This document shows positions 1 through 8,716 of a stretch of DNA of 64,000 bases, piece after piece. Positions within the stretch are counted from its first letter, which is position 1, and each line of letters starts with the position of its first letter. This stretch comes from Thermococcus radiotolerans (lineage in GTDB: Archaea; Methanobacteriota_B; Thermococci; Thermococcales; Thermococcaceae): NCBI RefSeq assembly GCF_002214565.1, contig NZ_CP015106.1, forward strand, positions 1,364,001-1,428,000. The letters are read 5' to 3'. The notes under the pieces are model-generated. The model saw only the letters and a program-made list of their open reading frames with translations. It searched no databases and was not told the DNA's origin. A program made the position numbers and the translations under genes.

Positions 1-612
1 CTCCCGCCGAGGAAGCCGCTCTACACCCTCACCGACTTCGACAACCCGATAGCCGTCGGTGCCCTCGGAGGTCCCAACGACTACTACGAGTTCCGCTACA
101 AGGTGCAGAAGGCCATGGAAGAGGCCGAGAAGGTCATCCACGAGGTCGGTAAGGAGTTCGGCGAGCGCTTTGGAAGGGACTACAGCCAGATGATAGAGCT
201 CTACAGGACGGAGGATGCCGACTTCGTCTTCATGGGCATGGGTTCGCTCATGGGAACCGTCAAGCAGGCCGTCGATGTTCTCCGCGAGGAGGGCTACAAG
301 GTCGGTGCCGCGAAGGTCCGCTGGTTCAGGCCCTTCCCGAAGAAAGAGCTCTACGAGCTGGCAAAGAGCGTTGATGGCATAGCCGTCCTCGACAGGAACT
401 TCTCCTTCGGACAGGAGGGCATACTCTTCAACGAGGCCAAGGGAGCGCTCTACAACACCGACGCGAAGCCGCTCATCAAGAACTACATCGTCGGCCTTGG
501 CGGAAGGGACTTCACGGTCGCCGACGTCAGGAAGATAGCCGAGAACATGAAGGCGATAATCGAAAAGGGAGAGCTTGATGTAGAGGTGGACTGGTACCAC
601 CTTAAGAGGTGA
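1..612 (+). CDS. vorA: 2-ketoisovalerate ferredoxin oxidoreductase alpha subunit, 3' part
   Basis: Reading frame 1 is open from the first base, so the 5' end of the gene lies outside the window. The visible 203 residues are the C-terminal part of a ketoacid:ferredoxin oxidoreductase alpha subunit. They closely resemble the complete porA at 1949-3133, for example in the shared pattern MGSL-GTVK and the GLGGRDFT segment near the C-terminus. The enzyme oxidises branched-chain 2-ketoacids with CoA and ferredoxin in the cytoplasm during peptide fermentation. VOR rather than POR is inferred from the order seen in Pyrococcus and Thermococcus, where vorAB precedes porDAB. The stop codon sits inside the ribosome site of vorB. 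Confidence 0.9.
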   Translation, partial: LPPRKPLYTLTDFDNPIAVGALGGPNDYYEFRYKVQKAMEEAEKVIHEVGKEFGERFGRDYSQMIELYRTEDADFVFMGMGSLMGTVKQAVDVLREEGYKVGAAKVRWFRPFPKKELYELAKSVDGIAVLDRNFSFGQEGILFNEAKGALYNTDAKPLIKNYIVGLGGRDFTVADVRKIAENMKAIIEKGELDVEVDWYHLKR

Positions 613-617
613 GAATG

Positions 618-1553
618 ATGGAGATTCCAGAGAACGTTAAGAAGAGGTTGAGCATCCCCGCTGATGAGCACTTTTACGCCGGTCACACGGCCTGCCAGGG
701 CTGTGGGGCCTCCCTCGGCATCCGCTACGTGCTGAAGGCGTACGGAAGGAAGACCATATTCACAATCCCTGCGTGCTGTTCGACAATCATCGCCGGTCCC
801 TGGCCGTACACCGCCTTCGAGGCCAACCTGTTCCACACCGCCTTCGAGACCACCGGTGCCGTCATGGGCGGTATCGAGGCGGCACTCAAGGCCAAGGGAT
901 ACAAGGTCAAGGGCGAGGACGGAATAATGGTCGTCGGCTGGGCCGGTGACGGTGGTACCGCGGACATCGGTCTCCAGGCACTTTCAGGCTTCCTTGAGAG
1001 GGGCCACGACGCTGTTTACATAATGTACGACAACGAGGCTTACATGAACACCGGAATCCAGAGGTCGGGTTCAACCCCCTACGGAGCCTGGACCACCAAC
1101 ACCCCCGGTGGAAAGAAGCACTTCCTCGAGAGGAGGCACAAGAAGAAGGTCATAGACATTGTCATCGCCCACGAGATACCCTACGCGGCAACCGCCAGCA
1201 TAGCCTTCCCCGAGGACTTCATAAGGAAGCTCAAGAAGGCTAGGAAGACCCCTGGACCGAGCTTCATCCAGCTCTTCGCGCCGTGCCCGACCGGCTGGCG
1301 CTCACCGACCGACAAGAGCATTGAGATAGCCCGCCTGGCGGTTCAGACGGCGTACTTCCCGCTCTTCGAGTACGAGAACGGAAGGTACAAGATCAACATG
1401 CCCTCAACGAAGAAGGAGCCCAAGCCCATAGAGGAGTTCCTCAAGCTCCAGGGCAGGTTCAAGTACATGACCAAGGAGGACATAGAGATCCTCCAGCAGT
1501 GGGTCAACCACGAGTGGGAGAAGCTCAAGAAGCTCGCCGAGGTCTTCGGCTGA
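618..1553 (+). CDS. vorB: 2-ketoisovalerate ferredoxin oxidoreductase beta subunit
   Basis: This is the TPP-binding beta subunit of the branched-chain 2-ketoacid oxidoreductase. Near the N-terminus it has the cysteine pair CQGCG, which with later cysteines holds a [4Fe-4S] cluster. The TPP motif GDGGTADIG is near residue 110. The [15 protein letters not shown] segment is shared with porB at 3144-4139, so the two are paralogues. I chose the ATG at 618 because GAGGTGA at 606-612 then sits five bases upstream; this gives 311 residues, the usual VorB length. An in-frame ATG at 615 and a GTG at 609 are alternatives. It follows vorA directly and is presumably cotranscribed with it. Confidence 0.92.
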   Translation: MEIPENVKKRLSIPADEHFYAGHTACQGCGASLGIRYVLKAYGRKTIFTIPACCSTIIAGPWPYTAFEANLFHTAFETTGAVMGGIEAALKAKGYKVKGEDGIMVVGWAGDGGTADIGLQALSGFLERGHDAVYIMYDNEAYMNTGIQRSGSTPYGAWTTNTPGGKKHFLERRHKKKVIDIVIAHEIPYAATASIAFPEDFIRKLKKARKTPGPSFIQLFAPCPTGWRSPTDKSIEIARLAVQTAYFPLFEYENGRYKINMPSTKKEPKPIEEFLKLQGRFKYMTKEDIEILQQWVNHEWEKLKKLAEVFG

Positions 1554-1619
1554 GCTTTCCATCTTTAATTCCTCGCAAGGTTTAAGTTCCAATAGGATAA
1601 TTCACCTGAGGTGATAAAC

Positions 1620-1937
1620 ATGGCCGAGACTCCGTTTAAGGCCGAGATTGAGAGGGTTCAGAAGGAGTATAGCGAAAAGATGACCCCGGGAGCGATAGCC
1701 ACGATTCCGGGGAGTAGCGTCATAAACAAGACAGGTTCCTGGCGTGTTTTTATGCCCGAGTTCTACAAGGACAAGTGCGTTAGGTGCTACCTGTGCTACA
1801 TATACTGCCCGGAGCCGGCTATCTACCTCGACGAGGAGAACTACCCGGTCTTCGACTACGACTACTGTAAGGGCTGCGGAATCTGTGCGAACGAGTGCCC
1901 GACCGATGCCATCATAATGGTTAGGGAGACCAAGTGA
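1620..1937 (+). CDS. porD: Pyruvate ferredoxin oxidoreductase delta subunit (2[4Fe-4S] ferredoxin)
   Basis: This small ferredoxin-like subunit of 105 residues carries two cysteine motifs for [4Fe-4S] clusters, CVRCYLCYIYCP and CKGCGICANECP. It passes electrons from the TPP site of POR towards external ferredoxin. The ATG at 1620 follows GAGGTGATAAAC; a GTG nine bases upstream is in frame but lies within that ribosome site. The 57-base gap after vorB holds a possible TATA element near 1579 (GGTTTAAG), so porDAB may have its own promoter. The length and position match the Thermococcales gene order. Delta subunits of POR and VOR are similar, and the assignment to POR comes from the order. Confidence 0.9.
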   Translation: MAETPFKAEIERVQKEYSEKMTPGAIATIPGSSVINKTGSWRVFMPEFYKDKCVRCYLCYIYCPEPAIYLDEENYPVFDYDYCKGCGICANECPTDAIIMVRETK

Positions 1938-1948
1938 GGTGGTGAAAG

Positions 1949-3133
1949 ATGCCGATGAGAAAGGTTATGAAGGCCAACGAAGCCGCCGCCTGGGCGGCCA
2001 AGCTCGCCAAGCCGAAGGTCATAGCGGCTTTCCCGATTACACCGTCAACGCTCGTTCCAGAGAAGATCAGTGAGTTCGTCGCCGATGGGGAGCTCGATGC
2101 TGAGTTCATCAAGGTCGAGAGCGAGCACTCGGCGATTTCAGCCTGTGTCGGTGCCTCCGCGGCAGGTGTTAGAGTCTTCACCGCGACCGCTTCCCAGGGT
2201 CTAGCACTCATGCACGAGATACTCTTCATAGCTGCCGGAATGCGCCTTCCAATAGTCATCGCCGTCGGAAACCGCTCCCTGAGCGCTCCGATCAACATCT
2301 GGAACGACTGGCAGGACAGCATAAGCGAGCGCGATACCGGCTGGATGCAGTTCTACGCCGAGAACAACCAGGAGGCGCTTGACCTCATTCTGATAGCCTA
2401 CAAGGTCGCCGAGAACGAGAAGGTTCTCATTCCGGCCATGGTTGGATTCGACGCCTTCATCCTGACCCACACCGTCGAGCCGGTCGAGATACCCGACCAG
2501 GAGCTCGTTGACGAGTTCCTCGGCGAGTACGAGCCGAAGTACGCATACCTCGACCCGGCCAGGCCGATAACCCAGGGTACCCTCGCCTTCCCAGCCCACT
2601 ACATGGAGGCTAGATACACCGTCTGGGAGGCCAACGAGAACGCCAAGAAGGTCATCGATGAGGTTTTCGCCGAGTTCGAGAAGAAGTTCGGAAGGAAGTA
2701 CCAGAAGATAGAGGAGTACAGGACGGATGACGCCGACATAATCTTCGTCACCATGGGTTCACTCGCCGGAACGGTCAAGGAGTACGTTGACCACCTCCGT
2801 GAGAAGGGAATCAAAGCCGGTGCGGCCAAAATGACCGTCTATAGGCCGTTCCCGATCGAGGAGGTTCGTGCCCTCGCCAAGAAGGCGAAGGTTCTCGCGC
2901 TCCTCGAGAAGAACATCACCTTCAGCGTCGGTGGAGCCCTCTTCCAGGACTTCAGCAGGGCGCTCATCAACGAGAGCGAGAAGCCGAAGATAGTTGACTT
3001 CATCCTCGGCCTTGGAGGCAGGGACGTCACCTTCAAGGACCTCGACGAGGCCCTGGCCATAGCCCAGAAGGCCTTGGCTGGAGAGGAGTTTGATGAGGTC
3101 AACTGGATCGGCCTGAGGAAGGAGATTCTGTGA
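1949..3133 (+). CDS. porA: Pyruvate ferredoxin oxidoreductase alpha subunit
   Basis: This 394-residue alpha subunit of the four-subunit POR contains domains I and II of the ketoacid oxidoreductase fold. Visible features are the N-terminal FPITPST-type segment that binds pyrimidine and the [18 protein letters not shown] segment typical of the family. The C-terminal part matches vorA at 1-612. POR converts pyruvate, CoA and oxidised ferredoxin to acetyl-CoA, CO2 and reduced ferredoxin, the last step of the archaeal glycolytic route. The start at 1949 follows GAGGTGGTGAAAG, eleven bases after porD. It lies in the porDAB operon, and the shared gamma subunit is presumably upstream of the window. 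Confidence 0.93.
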   Translation: MPMRKVMKANEAAAWAAKLAKPKVIAAFPITPSTLVPEKISEFVADGELDAEFIKVESEHSAISACVGASAAGVRVFTATASQGLALMHEILFIAAGMRLPIVIAVGNRSLSAPINIWNDWQDSISERDTGWMQFYAENNQEALDLILIAYKVAENEKVLIPAMVGFDAFILTHTVEPVEIPDQELVDEFLGEYEPKYAYLDPARPITQGTLAFPAHYMEARYTVWEANENAKKVIDEVFAEFEKKFGRKYQKIEEYRTDDADIIFVTMGSLAGTVKEYVDHLREKGIKAGAAKMTVYRPFPIEEVRALAKKAKVLALLEKNITFSVGGALFQDFSRALINESEKPKIVDFILGLGGRDVTFKDLDEALAIAQKALAGEEFDEVNWIGLRKEIL

Positions 3134-3143
3134 GGTGATGAAG

Positions 3144-4139
3144 ATGGCCGTTAGAAAACCCCCTATCACAACTCGCGAGTACTGGGCACCCGGTCACGCC
3201 GCCTGTGCCGGCTGTGGCTGTGCCACCGCTCTTAGGCTCGCCACGAAGGCCTTCAGCGAGGCCATGGAGGAGAAGTACGGCGATCCAAACGCCTTCGCCA
3301 TAGCCCAGGCAACCGGATGTATGGAGGTCGTCTCCGCCGTCTTCCCGTACACCGCCTGGAAGGCCCCGTGGGTTCATGTCGCCTTCGAGAACGCAGCTGC
3401 AGCTGCAAGCGGTGTTGAAGCAGCTTGGAAGAAGCTCGGAAGGAAGGGCAAGATACTCGCCATAGGCGGTGACGGTGGTACCGCGGACATCGGTATGCAG
3501 GCCCTCAGCGGTATGCTCGAGCGCTGGCACAACGTCGTTTACCTTATGTACGACAACGAGGCCTATATGAACACTGGAATCCAGAGGTCAAGCTCAACCC
3601 CCTACGGTGCCTGGACCACCACCAGCCCGCCGGGCAAGTACTCCATCGGTGAGGACAAGCCCAAGAAGTGGGTCGCCCTCATCGCCGCCGCCCACCAGGT
3701 TCCGTACGTCGCAACCGCCAGCATAGGCAACCCCTTCGACTTCGTCAAGAAGATGAAGAAGGCCGCCAAGGTGGACGGTCCTGCCTTCGTCCAGGTCCAG
3801 TGTACCTGCCCGACCGGATGGAAGAGCCCGCTCGAGAAGGGCGTTGAGATAGCCCGCCTCGCCATCGAGACCGGCGTCTGGCCGCTCTTCGAGATCGAGA
3901 ACGGCGACCTCTGGAACATCAAGATACAGTCTCCTGGAGGAGGCGCCAAGGTCAAGCGCGAGGGCGGCAGGGTTGTCGCCATAGAGTTCAAGAAACCCAT
4001 CGAGGAGTACCTCAAGCTCCAGGGCAGGTTCAAGCACCTCTTCAAGCAGCCGGAGGCCATAGACGTCATGCGCGAGCAGATCAAGGCCATGTGGAAGGTC
4101 CTCGGTGTCGATGTCACCCTCCCGAAGCCGGAGGAGTGA
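3144..4139 (+). CDS. porB: Pyruvate ferredoxin oxidoreductase beta subunit
   Basis: This TPP- and [4Fe-4S]-binding beta subunit has CAGCGC near the N-terminus, the TPP motif GDGGTADIG, and the [16 protein letters not shown] segment near residue 140. It is a clear paralogue of vorB. The start at 3144 places GAGGTGAT four bases upstream and gives 331 residues, the usual PorB length; upstream in-frame GTG and ATG codons at 3135 and 3138 overlap the ribosome site. It is the last gene of the porDAB group and ends 34 bases before the end of the convergent CODH operon. It supplies reduced ferredoxin in the same pool the CODH genes would feed. Confidence 0.93.
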   Translation: MAVRKPPITTREYWAPGHAACAGCGCATALRLATKAFSEAMEEKYGDPNAFAIAQATGCMEVVSAVFPYTAWKAPWVHVAFENAAAAASGVEAAWKKLGRKGKILAIGGDGGTADIGMQALSGMLERWHNVVYLMYDNEAYMNTGIQRSSSTPYGAWTTTSPPGKYSIGEDKPKKWVALIAAAHQVPYVATASIGNPFDFVKKMKKAAKVDGPAFVQVQCTCPTGWKSPLEKGVEIARLAIETGVWPLFEIENGDLWNIKIQSPGGGAKVKREGGRVVAIEFKKPIEEYLKLQGRFKHLFKQPEAIDVMREQIKAMWKVLGVDVTLPKPEE

Positions 4140-4173
4140 ACTCCCTTTTCTTTCCACTTTGATATTCCGATGC

Positions 4174-4635
4174 TCAGTCCACGGCATCCTTGAAGGCCAG
4201 CGCGAGGGCTCTAACGCAGTTTTTAATTTCCTCGCTCACCCCCATCCAGTCCCCGGGCTGACAGCCGAGGAGCAGGAACCGGGTCTCCGGGAGCAACTCG
4301 GCCAGGTGGTCAAGCGTCACCCTGAGCTGGAAGCGGAACTCCTCGGGAACGTCCCCCATGGCCTCCCAGGGGTCGGCAACGACCACTTTGCCGGGCTCGC
4401 CCCCGAATTCAAGGGGGACCGCAACTATCACAAGCTCCGGACGGAAGCGTATTATAGCCCCCGCCTGGCTCTCGGGAACGTCGTGGCAGTTGATTGGGAG
4501 GAAGTTCGGGTTTTCCACCGCCACGGAGAGGGCCTCTGCCAAATAGGCCCCGAATCCATAATCACCGCGTTTCTCGTTGCCCACGCCGCAGAGAACTATC
4601 CTGCGTGCATCCCCGATTATCTCATCAACCTGCAC
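4174..4635 (-). CDS. HycI/HybD-like hydrogenase maturation protease homologue, nickel ligands apparently lost
   Basis: The protein has 153 residues and the fold signature of [NiFe]-hydrogenase maturation proteases: an N-terminal strand leading into GVGNEKRGDYGFG, then EFGGEPGKV, then LLLGCQPGDW. In active family members three residues, an Asp (or Glu), an Asp and a His, read the nickel of the immature large subunit. Aligned by eye with archaeal HycI, the corresponding positions here are Tyr26 (in GDYG), Val73 and Leu104. The protein therefore looks unable to bind nickel in the usual way. It is the last gene of the CODH operon, 21 bases after a ferredoxin gene, with no hydrogenase nearby. It may be a repurposed scaffold or chaperone; family membership is surer than function. 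Confidence 0.75.
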   Translation of the reverse strand: MQVDEIIGDARRIVLCGVGNEKRGDYGFGAYLAEALSVAVENPNFLPINCHDVPESQAGAIIRFRPELVIVAVPLEFGGEPGKVVVADPWEAMGDVPEEFRFQLRVTLDHLAELLPETRFLLLGCQPGDWMGVSEEIKNCVRALALAFKDAVD

Positions 4636-4656
4636 GGTGGAACCTCCAAAAAGGTA

Positions 4657-5181
4657 TCAGAGGAGAACGTAGCCGGAACTCACGCTCTCCCTGAGCTCCT
4701 CATCGCTGAGCTCCCTCTGGTGTTCGGGGATGTTCTTGGCGCGCCTCTCGTTGACGAGTTCAAGAACCATCTCCAACGGGCCGTACTGGATGGCCTCCGC
4801 CGGGCACATGAGGGCGCAGGCCGGCTCGAGACCCTCCTCGCGTCTGTCGGCACACATGTCGCACTTGGTTATCGCCCTGACCTTGAGGCTGTAGAAGGGA
4901 ACGCCGTAGGGACACACCTGGAGGCAGGCGAGACAGCCGATGCACCTGTTCTCGGCTATCCTCACCGCTCCATCCTCATCACGGTAAATGGCGTTGGTCG
5001 GGCAGACCCTCACGCAGGGCGCGTCGTCGCAGTGCTTGCAGTTTATCGGGAGGTACTGCTTGTTCTCCGTTACGTAAATCCTGATGTGTGGGCTCCCATC
5101 GTGGATGAAGTCGCAGACGGTTTCACAGGTCTCGCAGCCGATGCACGTGAGGTAATCGAGGTAGAGGTATTTCCTCTCCAT
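4657..5181 (-). CDS. HycB/CooF-like ferredoxin with four [4Fe-4S] motifs
   Basis: This 174-residue iron-sulfur protein carries four cysteine groups: CIGCETCETVC, CKHCDDAPCVRVCP, CIGCLACLQVCP and a C-terminal CDMC...CALMCP pair. This is the layout of the CooF/HycB/DmsB electron-transfer subunits. It is a paralogue of the cooF gene at 8713-9318 in the same operon. Its start codon overlaps the stop codon of the FNOR gene, so the two are translationally coupled. It probably links FNOR or CODH to another redox partner. No signal peptide is seen, so it should be cytoplasmic. Confidence 0.85.
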   Translation of the reverse strand: MERKYLYLDYLTCIGCETCETVCDFIHDGSPHIRIYVTENKQYLPINCKHCDDAPCVRVCPTNAIYRDEDGAVRIAENRCIGCLACLQVCPYGVPFYSLKVRAITKCDMCADRREEGLEPACALMCPAEAIQYGPLEMVLELVNERRAKNIPEHQRELSDEELRESVSSGYVLL

Positions 5182-6233
5182 CAGGATTCACCCCTGAGCC
5201 ACCTGTCGATTGAGACTGCCGCATAGAGGCCGTCCTTTATCGCCCTGCCGACCTTCGTCGGGCCGTTGACCACATCCCCGGCGGCAAAGATTCCCTCAAC
5301 GCTCGTCATGTGCCTGGAATCAACGACGATTCTGCCCCTCTTGTCCGTCGCGATGTAGGAGCCGTTAACCGGCGGGGTGGAGACCATGCCTATGGCAAAG
5401 ACCAAGTAGTCCAGCTCAACCTGGAACTCCGAGCCCTCTATGGGTATCGGCCTCCTCCTTCCGGTCTCGTCGGGCTCACCGAGGCGAGTTCTGAGGAGTT
5501 CAATCGCCTTAACGCGGCCGTTCTCACCTATCACGCGCTTTGGAGTCACGAGCTCGAACCATTTGACTCCTCTGTTCCGGAGGATGTTTATCTCGTAGGC
5601 TCCGGCGGGGGCTTCCCTTATCGTCCTGCGGTAGAATATCTCAACCTCCGCACCGAGGCGGTTGCACTCGAAGGCGGCATCAACAGCCGTCAATCCCGCG
5701 CCGATTATACCGACCCTCTTGCCTTTCAAATCGGGAACCTTCTCCTTTGGAACGTAGCCGAGTTCGGCTCCTTTTATCCAGAAGAGGAGCTCCAGCGGTG
5801 AGAGTATGCCCTCCAGGTCGTCCCCGGGGATTCCAATCCTCCTGACGTTCCAGATTCCGGTGGCTATCAGAACCGCGTCGTAGTTCTCCCTGAGTTCACT
5901 GAGTCTAACAGCTCTCTCGTAGAACTCGTCGCCCTCGTCCTCCCTCTCACCCTCCATGACCTTCGTCTTCGGGTAATAGGTTACCTCGAACTCCTCCTCA
6001 AGCTCCTTCGCACCGAGACGAACCCTCTCGACGGGAATCCTGAACTCTGGAATGACGAAGAGCATCAACCCACCGGGCTCGGGCATTTTGTCGTAGATGT
6101 CAACGTCGTGTCCCTTGCAGACGAGGTAGCCGGCCGCCGTAAGTCCCGCCGGTCCAGCGCCGACTATGGCCACCCTCTTTCCAGTCTGCGGGGGCTTCTC
6201 TTTGCAGAGAAAGGAGAACTTGATACCCCTCAT
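5181..6233 (-). CDS. FAD/NAD(P)H oxidoreductase of the GltD type (FNOR) in a CODH operon
   Basis: The 350-residue flavoprotein has two Rossmann motifs, GAGPAGLTAAGYL near residue 25 and GAGLTAVDAAFECN near residue 175. The C-terminal segment TSVEGIFAAGDVVNGP is typical of the glutamate synthase small subunit/NfnB group. The usual N-terminal iron-sulfur domain of GltD is missing; that role may fall to the adjacent ferredoxins. The ATG at 6233 overlaps the stop of the upstream gene as ATGA; the frame is open further upstream but there it overlaps that gene. CODH operons with an FNOR are known in other anaerobes, where CO oxidation is thought to reduce NAD(P)+; that role here is inferred. Confidence 0.87.
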   Translation of the reverse strand: MRGIKFSFLCKEKPPQTGKRVAIVGAGPAGLTAAGYLVCKGHDVDIYDKMPEPGGLMLFVIPEFRIPVERVRLGAKELEEEFEVTYYPKTKVMEGEREDEGDEFYERAVRLSELRENYDAVLIATGIWNVRRIGIPGDDLEGILSPLELLFWIKGAELGYVPKEKVPDLKGKRVGIIGAGLTAVDAAFECNRLGAEVEIFYRRTIREAPAGAYEINILRNRGVKWFELVTPKRVIGENGRVKAIELLRTRLGEPDETGRRRPIPIEGSEFQVELDYLVFAIGMVSTPPVNGSYIATDKRGRIVVDSRHMTSVEGIFAAGDVVNGPTKVGRAIKDGLYAAVSIDRWLRGES

Positions 6234-6712
6234 TTGGTGGTCCCCCCGAAGAACCTGAGGTACTCGCTCGGGAACTCCTTGACGCGGTCGTGCTTGCACC
6301 TGTCGCACATGAAGACGACCTCTGGATGGTCGTAGAACTTCTCCAGCTTGTGATAGAGGAACTCCGCGGTTTTAACGGTGTAGTCCAGCTTCCTGCCGCA
6401 GACCTGACAGTGGGCGTATTCGAACTCGAGGTCGAGTCTGTCGGGGTGGCCCTGGATGGCCTTCGTCGGGCATATGTCGTTGCACTCGTAGTTGCACTCC
6501 TTGCAGAGCTCGGGATGGAACGAGATGACCTTCTTACCATCGTCTATGACGAATATCGCATTGTGCGGGCACACCTGGGCACAGAGGGCACAGCCTATGC
6601 AGGCGTCGGCTTTGAGGCCTTCCTCTTTTTTCGGGGTTTCTGAAATCTCAGCCGGGGGCGAAGCCGGGGCCTTCCCTCCCCTCCCGAATAATCCCCTGAT
6701 GCGCTTGAACAT
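6230..6712 (-). CDS. Two-cluster [4Fe-4S] protein with C-terminal CxxC pairs
   Basis: This 160-residue protein has a short basic, Pro-rich N-terminus. Two [4Fe-4S] motifs follow, CIGCALCAQVCP near residue 38 and CKECNYECNDICP near residue 70. The C-terminal half has CQVC and CDRC pairs about 40 residues apart, which could hold zinc or another iron-sulfur centre. It lies between cooS and the FNOR gene, overlaps the latter by four bases and starts 33 bases after cooS. A role in carrying electrons between CooS/CooF and the flavoprotein is likely from position. I do not recognise a characterised orthologue. Confidence 0.82.
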   Translation of the reverse strand: MFKRIRGLFGRGGKAPASPPAEISETPKKEEGLKADACIGCALCAQVCPHNAIFVIDDGKKVISFHPELCKECNYECNDICPTKAIQGHPDRLDLEFEYAHCQVCGRKLDYTVKTAEFLYHKLEKFYDHPEVVFMCDRCKHDRVKEFPSEYLRFFGGTTK

Positions 6713-6745
6713 TCTCCCACCTCAAAAGGGAATAAAAGAGGGAGC

Positions 6746-8716
6746 TCAGATACCGAGCTCCTTCCTCTTCTTCATGATGTGGTCGTACATCAGCTTCGCT
6801 GCCTTGTACGGGTCGGGCTCCACTATGAAGGCCGCTCCAACGATGTCGTAGAGGTCCTGCGTGAGAATCTTTACCACCTTCGGACCGCCGAGAACCGGCG
6901 GGACTATGCCAAGGTGCGTGGTGATTCCGCTGGCCACGAAGTAGGTTCCTATCGAGACGGCCTTCTCGGTCATGGCCTCGGGGGCAGAGCCCACCACAGG
7001 CAATGCCGAAATAGGAACGTTCAGGTCCCTAGCCACCAGGTCGGCCAGGACGAGTATTCTCGTACAGTCAACGCACGAGCCCATGTTAAGAGCAGGAGGA
7101 ATGCCCCACTCCTTGACGAACTCCCTCAGACCGGGCCCAACGTTCTCGGTGTCCGCGTACTCGGGCAGGAAGATGCCATACTTCATCGCCGCGGTCGCCC
7201 AGCAGCCGGTTCCCACGAGGAGGACGTCCCTCTTCATCAGCTCGTTGGCTATCTTGATGTGGTTGTGATCCTGCTTTATCTTCGGGTTGTTGCAGCCGAC
7301 TAAGCCCGCTACGCCCTTTATCTTGCCCTCGACGATGGCCTCTTCAATGGGCTTGAGGGAGCCTCCGAAGTGCTTGAGTATCGCCTCGACGCTGAAGCCG
7401 ACGTATCCTGCCATCTTCTCCTTCGGTATCTCAACCCTCACCTTCGACCTGTTCGGGAAGTTCTCAACTGCAGTCTTGACTATCTCCTTGGCTATCTCAT
7501 CCGCCCTTCTCTCGTCGAACTTGATGTGTATGGCTCCCGGGAACGTTGCCAGCGGGCTGGTGTCTATTATCTTGGTGTGGAAGCACCTGGCCACGTCAAC
7601 CGTTGCGGGCATTATACACTGCACGTCAACTACCATGGCCTCGACGGCGCCGGTAACTATGGCCATCTCCTGCTGGAGGAAGTTGCCGGCTATGGGTATG
7701 CCGTGCCTCATGAGAACCTCTAAACCTGTACAGCACATTCCGACGACGTTTATGCCCTTGGCACCGAGTTTCTCGGCGAGCTCGAGCAGCTCGGGATCCT
7801 GAGCCGCCTCAACGATTTTCTCCGAGAGAACGGGCTCGTGGCCGTGGACGACTATGTTGACGTAGTCCTCCTTGAGGACTCCGAGGTTGGCCTCGGCCTT
7901 TATGACCTGCGGCGTGCCGAAGAGCACGTCCTGAAGTTCGGTCGCTATGAGCGAACCTCCCCATGCATCGCCGAGGGACGTCTTCAGACCGTGGAGGAGT
8001 ATACTCACCGGGTCGTGGTCGGTTCCTATGTGAGTCCTGTGGAGGCTCTCCACTATCTCTCTGTCTATGCTCCTCGGGAGAATACCGTTCTCGAACCAAG
8101 GCATGCCGGCCTTCTCGGCGGCCTTCTCGAACATCTCGTAGGTCTTGGGGTTGAGGTAGGCCTTGAGGAAGGCCAGAGCCTCCTCATCCTGCTTTCCAAA
8201 GTCATTGAGCGCCACTTCGGCAACTTCCTTGGCGAGCTCCCTGACGGTCTTGCCCTCCGTCTCGATTCCGAGCCTCTCGGCGATGGCCTTGAGCTTCTCG
8301 ACATCCCTCACCTGATACGGCAGGGTGCTCGACGCCATGTTGTCGAGTTCAAGGACGGGCTTTCCTTCCTTCTTGAACTTCTCGGCCATTTCGGCCGCTA
8401 TGAGAAGGGTCAGAGCCACGTGGCGCCCGTGGTCACTGTGAGCGGCAGCACCGGCCGCTATCATCCTGAGAAGGTTCCTGGCGACTATGGTGTCAGCATC
8501 GGCACCGCAGACGCCCCTTCTCGGCTCGCCCCCGAAGGGGTTGATCCTGCACGGTCCCATCATACAGTTCCTGCAGCAGACTCCAAGGAGGCCGTAACCG
8601 CACTGCGGCTGCTGCTTCTCGAGCCTCTCCCAAACGGTCTCAATTCCCATCTCCTGGGCTCTTTCGTACATCTTTTGGGTGGTCGGGTCGATAGAAACTT
8701 CCTTATACTTCTTCAT
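6746..8716 (-). CDS. cooS: Ni-containing carbon monoxide dehydrogenase catalytic subunit
   Basis: The 656-residue protein is an anaerobic CODH that interconverts CO and CO2. All expected metal ligands can be recognised. The N-terminal CGYGLLGVCCRNCMMGPC plus GVCG covers the D- and B-cluster cysteines. For the C-cluster there are His in VHGHEP, and Cys in GMCCTG, VQCIMP, GCNNPK, GTGCWA and MGSCVD. The start overlaps the cooF stop as ATGA, and the length is ordinary for the family. No acetyl-CoA synthase gene and no hydrogenase lies in the window, so this appears to be a stand-alone CODH working with CooF and FNOR. Nickel insertion is presumably helped by the divergent cooC. Confidence 0.96.
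   Translation of the reverse strand: MKKYKEVSIDPTTQKMYERAQEMGIETVWERLEKQQPQCGYGLLGVCCRNCMMGPCRINPFGGEPRRGVCGADADTIVARNLLRMIAAGAAAHSDHGRHVALTLLIAAEMAEKFKKEGKPVLELDNMASSTLPYQVRDVEKLKAIAERLGIETEGKTVRELAKEVAEVALNDFGKQDEEALAFLKAYLNPKTYEMFEKAAEKAGMPWFENGILPRSIDREIVESLHRTHIGTDHDPVSILLHGLKTSLGDAWGGSLIATELQDVLFGTPQVIKAEANLGVLKEDYVNIVVHGHEPVLSEKIVEAAQDPELLELAEKLGAKGINVVGMCCTGLEVLMRHGIPIAGNFLQQEMAIVTGAVEAMVVDVQCIMPATVDVARCFHTKIIDTSPLATFPGAIHIKFDERRADEIAKEIVKTAVENFPNRSKVRVEIPKEKMAGYVGFSVEAILKHFGGSLKPIEEAIVEGKIKGVAGLVGCNNPKIKQDHNHIKIANELMKRDVLLVGTGCWATAAMKYGIFLPEYADTENVGPGLREFVKEWGIPPALNMGSCVDCTRILVLADLVARDLNVPISALPVVGSAPEAMTEKAVSIGTYFVASGITTHLGIVPPVLGGPKVVKILTQDLYDIVGAAFIVEPDPYKAAKLMYDHIMKKRKELGI

Noticed and set aside
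1600-1616. A sequence resembling the glycolytic motif (ATTCAC-CTGAG-GTGATA) before porD
   Set aside because: The left half matches only four of six positions and the right half is simply the GAGGTGATA ribosome site, so chance is the simpler explanation.
4105-5226. A long open frame on the plus strand (about 373 codons) opposite the HycI-like and ferredoxin genes
   Set aside because: It is a shadow of GC-rich coding on the minus strand, where the cysteine motifs and overlapping starts are unmistakable; its own translation has no recognisable family.
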